Source: Phycisphaeraceae bacterium (GTDB lineage Bacteria; Planctomycetota; Phycisphaerae; Phycisphaerales; Phycisphaeraceae). Taken from it: a stretch of DNA of 8,044 nt. A model generated the notes under the pieces. That model was given only the letters and a program-made list of their open reading frames with translations, was not told where the DNA came from and did not search any database. The position numbers and the translations under genes are program-made. Each line of letters opens with the position of its first letter. The first letter of the stretch is position 1. The stretch is from positions 1 to 8,044 of the forward strand of contig PUMS01000079.1 of NCBI GenBank assembly GCA_003551485.1, in the 5' to 3' direction. This document shows, one piece after another, positions 6,229 to 8,044 of this stretch.

Positions 6229-6257
6229 GGGGTCGGGCGTGCTCCCGACCCCTTTTT
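6229..6257 (+). terminator. Intrinsic-terminator-like hairpin oriented on the plus strand
   Basis: GGGGTCGGG (6229-6237) and CCCGACCCC (6244-6252) form a perfect 9-bp GC-rich stem with a 6-nt loop, followed directly by T5 (6253-6257). Shape and T-tail are those of a factor-independent terminator reading rightwards, yet both flanking genes read leftwards. On their strand the stem is followed by CGGCTCC, without a T-run. Confidence 0.7.
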
Positions 6258-6277
6258 CTGGTCGCCCCGCACGCCGG

Positions 6278-7261
6278 TCACATCATGGCCCGGGCCTGCG
6301 TGAGCAGGTCGATGGCTTCCTCATCGGCGTCGCGGGCGATGGTCAGATCGTCGCGAGCTTCGGCGATGGTGGCTTGATCGCGCAGGGCGTCGACATGGCC
6401 GGGGAAGGGAAACAGCGTGCTGATGCGCTCGAGGGCATCGGCGGTGGTGGCGAAGGCAAGGCTGGCTTCCATCAGCAGTTCCTCAGCGCGGTGGTGGCGC
6501 CGGGCGATGCGTTCGATGAAGTGCTGAGCCTGACGGCGGGCCTCGGCATAACAGGCGGCGCAGTAGCTGTTGCCCATCGGGTCGGCCTGCTGCGATTCGA
6601 GGGCCGCCATCCACAGGTCATAGGCCGCCGCGCCGAAGGCATAGGCGGGATCGGTGGGCTGGCGCCGGCCGAAGCGGATGGCCCGTTCCACAGCGCGGCG
6701 TTCGCCCTCGGGGCGGTCGAGATGGACGGCCATCGGGAACGTGAGGGTGTAGGGCCCACCGGGCGCGTTGACCCGCTGGGCGGGAATCGGCGGCTGCTTC
6801 TGGCCGAGGCACTCGCGGAAACTGCTGACGATGTAGTTGCCATCTTCGATGCCGACGACGACGGCGAACTCGGGCACGTAGGCGCCCCACATGACGCAGG
6901 GGCGGCCGGCCTCGATCTCCCGCTGCGCCAGGTCGAACGCGGCCTGGGCATGGGCGTGCGTCCGCTCGTTGTTCAGCGCTGCGGTGTGGCATTCGCCGCG
7001 CCCGAAGGCGAGCGTGGCGCGGCCGAGGTACCAGATGCCGTCCTCGAGGTCCTGCCACGGGAAGACCGTCGGGCCGGATGGGCATAGCTCGCGGTGGATG
7101 GCGACGTGGAAGGCATAGCCGCTCATGCCCGCCACGTCCGTGGCATCGCACCTGGCCGCAAGGCCCTCGAGGCAGGCGGTGACCGATGAAACCCACGTCA
7201 GCCACCCGGCGCGGTAGTGGACCCGAATCCCCGGCGGTACGGATGCGGCTTGACTGGCCAT
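6278..7261 (-). CDS. BtrH/C39-like papain-fold protein of unknown function
   Basis: The product is a 327-residue soluble protein. The N-terminal half resembles the butirosin-synthesis BtrH N-terminal / peptidase C39-like group. VSSVTACLEGL (24-34) places Cys30 where the nucleophile would be. AGMSGYAFHV (44-53) matches the conserved (M)GxSGxAFR stretch, and CPSGPTVFPW (60-69) follows. PCVMWGAYVPEFAVVVGIED (121-140) corresponds to the strand that carries the second catalytic residue in C39 enzymes; here Glu replaces the His of HFVVV, so classic protease activity is doubtful. The C-terminal half (about 185-327) is alpha-helical, with a CAAC pair (234-237). The assignment is from motif memory, not a search. 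Start: ATG 7261 has GGAG 8 nt upstream; the longer frame back to 7444 begins with composition-biased codons. The gene is monocistronic or loosely linked to the downstream TIM-barrel gene. Confidence 0.6.
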   Translation of the reverse strand: MASQAASVPPGIRVHYRAGWLTWVSSVTACLEGLAARCDATDVAGMSGYAFHVAIHRELCPSGPTVFPWQDLEDGIWYLGRATLAFGRGECHTAALNNERTHAHAQAAFDLAQREIEAGRPCVMWGAYVPEFAVVVGIEDGNYIVSSFRECLGQKQPPIPAQRVNAPGGPYTLTFPMAVHLDRPEGERRAVERAIRFGRRQPTDPAYAFGAAAYDLWMAALESQQADPMGNSYCAACYAEARRQAQHFIERIARRHHRAEELLMEASLAFATTADALERISTLFPFPGHVDALRDQATIAEARDDLTIARDADEEAIDLLTQARAMM

Positions 7262-7269
7262 GACAGGCA

Positions 7270-7273
7270 CTCC
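7270..7273 (-). promoter_or_regulatory. Ribosome binding site GGAG
   Basis: The minus strand carries GGCGGAG with GGAG 8 nt before ATG 7261, which fixes the start of the papain-fold gene rather than the in-frame codon at 7444. Confidence 0.6.
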
Positions 7274-7308
7274 GCCCGAAAGGACCGGCAGATCAACCTT
7301 CCCGCATG

Positions 7309-7337
7309 AGCCTAGGGCGCGGCGGGGCGTTTCGCAA
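7309..7337 (-). promoter_or_regulatory. Candidate promoter of the papain-fold gene
   Basis: On the minus strand TTGCGA (7337-7332, four of six to -35) and TAGGCT (7314-7309, three of six to -10) are separated by 17 nt. This would give a leader of about 40 nt containing the GGAG ribosome binding site. It is a moderate match only. Confidence 0.3.
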
Positions 7338-7396
7338 GGCGCATGGGTCCGATGAGCGCGCGGTGGAGCGCAGGCCGGTGCATCGAGCCGCGACCA

Positions 7397-7426
7397 TTGG
7401 CGCCGGGCGTGGCAACGGGGTAGAAT
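7397..7426 (+). promoter_or_regulatory. Candidate promoter of the right-hand membrane protein, near-leaderless
   Basis: TTGGCG (7397-7402, three of six to -35) is followed by an 18-nt spacer and TAGAAT (7421-7426, five of six to -10). The -10 ends eight bases before ATG 7435, so transcription would begin within one to three bases of the start codon. No Shine-Dalgarno sequence precedes this ATG. Confidence 0.5.
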
Positions 7427-7434
7427 GGACCCTG

Positions 7435-8034
7435 ATGCCTGCACCTGCGATCGCGTTGTTGACGCCGGCCCGCCAGTGCCTGGTGGCGGTGGTGATGCTC
7501 GCCCTGCTTGCGGCGACGCTGGGGCTGGGTCAACTGTACGTGAGCCACTACGGGGGGGTGAGGCTTCAGCAGCAGCGGTTCAACGGCGTGGCGCTGGGTG
7601 TGCCGCGGAACTGGGAGCCGGTCTCAGCCACCGCTCAGTGGCCGACCTGGACGTTCCGTGACCCGCAGATGGAGGACCGGCAGCTTCACATCGGCCGGGT
7701 CGAGGACCCGGCCTCCCTGCTGGAGGCGCGGATGGATCCGGTGGAGGAAGCCGAGATCAGTGCCGACGGCCTCGTGTGGCGCGTGTATGCGTACGAATAC
7801 CCGGCACTGAACTTCGGCCCGCCGCGGGTCAGCACCGGCGTGTTGGCGATCGCGCAGGGCGCGGCCGATGAGGCCGAAGAGGGTGCCTGGGTGATCGCGC
7901 TGGATGAGACCGCCCGCATCCACCGACGACACGCGGCCGACCCCCGACGGCGGGCGCAGATCCGCTTCGACAGGCTGAACCGCAACTTTCGCCTGGTCAC
8001 CAGCATCTGCCGCTCCGCCCACTGGCCCGACTGA
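7435..8034 (+). CDS. Single-span membrane-anchored protein of unknown function
   Basis: The product is a 199-residue protein with a short positively charged N-terminus and a hydrophobic span at about residues 15-35 (LVAVVMLALLAATLGLGQLY), followed by a soluble domain of about 160 residues presumably outside the cytoplasm. The opening of that domain (FNGVALGVPRNWEP, then WTFRDPQ) suggests a small beta-rich domain in which a measured or bound ligand is not evident. No catalytic or binding motif is recognised. ATG 7435 is chosen because the hydrophobic segment then sits at a normal distance from the N-terminus and because TAGAAT lies just upstream; the open frame reaches back to 7306 but those codons have no ribosome binding site and run through the promoter. 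It is divergent from the papain-fold gene with 173 bases between starts. Confidence 0.75.
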   Translation: MPAPAIALLTPARQCLVAVVMLALLAATLGLGQLYVSHYGGVRLQQQRFNGVALGVPRNWEPVSATAQWPTWTFRDPQMEDRQLHIGRVEDPASLLEARMDPVEEAEISADGLVWRVYAYEYPALNFGPPRVSTGVLAIAQGAADEAEEGAWVIALDETARIHRRHAADPRRRAQIRFDRLNRNFRLVTSICRSAHWPD

Positions 8035-8044
8035 CCCCCCCCCG

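Noticed and set aside
5219..7087. 622-codon plus-strand frame
   Set aside because: Runs antisense through two minus-strand genes with recognisable motifs and across the terminator-like hairpin between them.
7262..7444. N-terminal extension of the papain-fold gene
   Set aside because: Composition-biased codons that run through the candidate promoter; a good ribosome binding site supports ATG 7261.
8035..8043. Run of nine C bases after the last stop codon
   Set aside because: A homopolymer at the window edge; no partner structure or gene start is visible to give it meaning.

Overview
The window is a very GC-rich stretch of chromosomal-looking bacterial DNA with strong G/C preference at third codon positions. 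No rRNA, tRNA, transposase or CRISPR array was seen. Gene content (a divergent uronate-isomerase-like amidohydrolase, a sugar isomerase/epimerase-type TIM barrel, and large single-span membrane-anchored proteins of unknown function) and the sparse, non-operonic layout suggest a member of the Planctomycetota, perhaps of the Phycisphaerae type. This placement is an inference from gene style; no marker gene is present.

Layout from left to right. (1) A minus-strand gene fills 1-1815 and runs off the left edge; it encodes a membrane-anchored protein of unknown function. (2) Positions 1816-2406 hold the divergent intergenic region between it and the next gene. It contains a G/C hairpin and two minus-strand stretches with coding-like codon use in different frames, possibly a decayed or frameshifted gene. 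(3) A plus-strand uronate-isomerase-like gene lies at 2407-3720 with an excellent ribosome binding site. (4) Positions 3721-4201 are mostly non-coding: a short coding-like remnant, then a spacer with dispersed CCTCTGCG/CGCAGAGG motifs in inverted orientation and a possible 20-residue leader ORF. (5) A plus-strand class I methyltransferase lies at 4202-4984. (6) Positions 4985-5287 are a repeat-bearing spacer with a possible terminator and two palindromic GGTGGGT...ACCCACC units sharing a 27-base direct repeat. (7) A minus-strand sugar isomerase/epimerase-type TIM barrel lies at 5288-6178, and upstream of it a minus-strand BtrH/C39-like papain-fold protein lies at 6278-7261. Between them is a perfect 9-bp hairpin with a T5 tail, pointing against both genes. 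(8) A plus-strand single-span membrane protein lies at 7435-8034, transcribed divergently from the previous gene, probably as a near-leaderless message.

The genes do not form one obvious pathway or system. Two of them (2407-3720 and 5288-6178) point to sugar-acid or sugar catabolism but are not co-transcribed. The most interesting signals are regulatory or structural: two promoters placed so close to start codons that the messages would be leaderless, a terminator-like hairpin in the opposite orientation to its neighbours, repeated palindromes, and hidden coding-like stretches in two spacers. I found no convincing previously undescribed multi-gene system.
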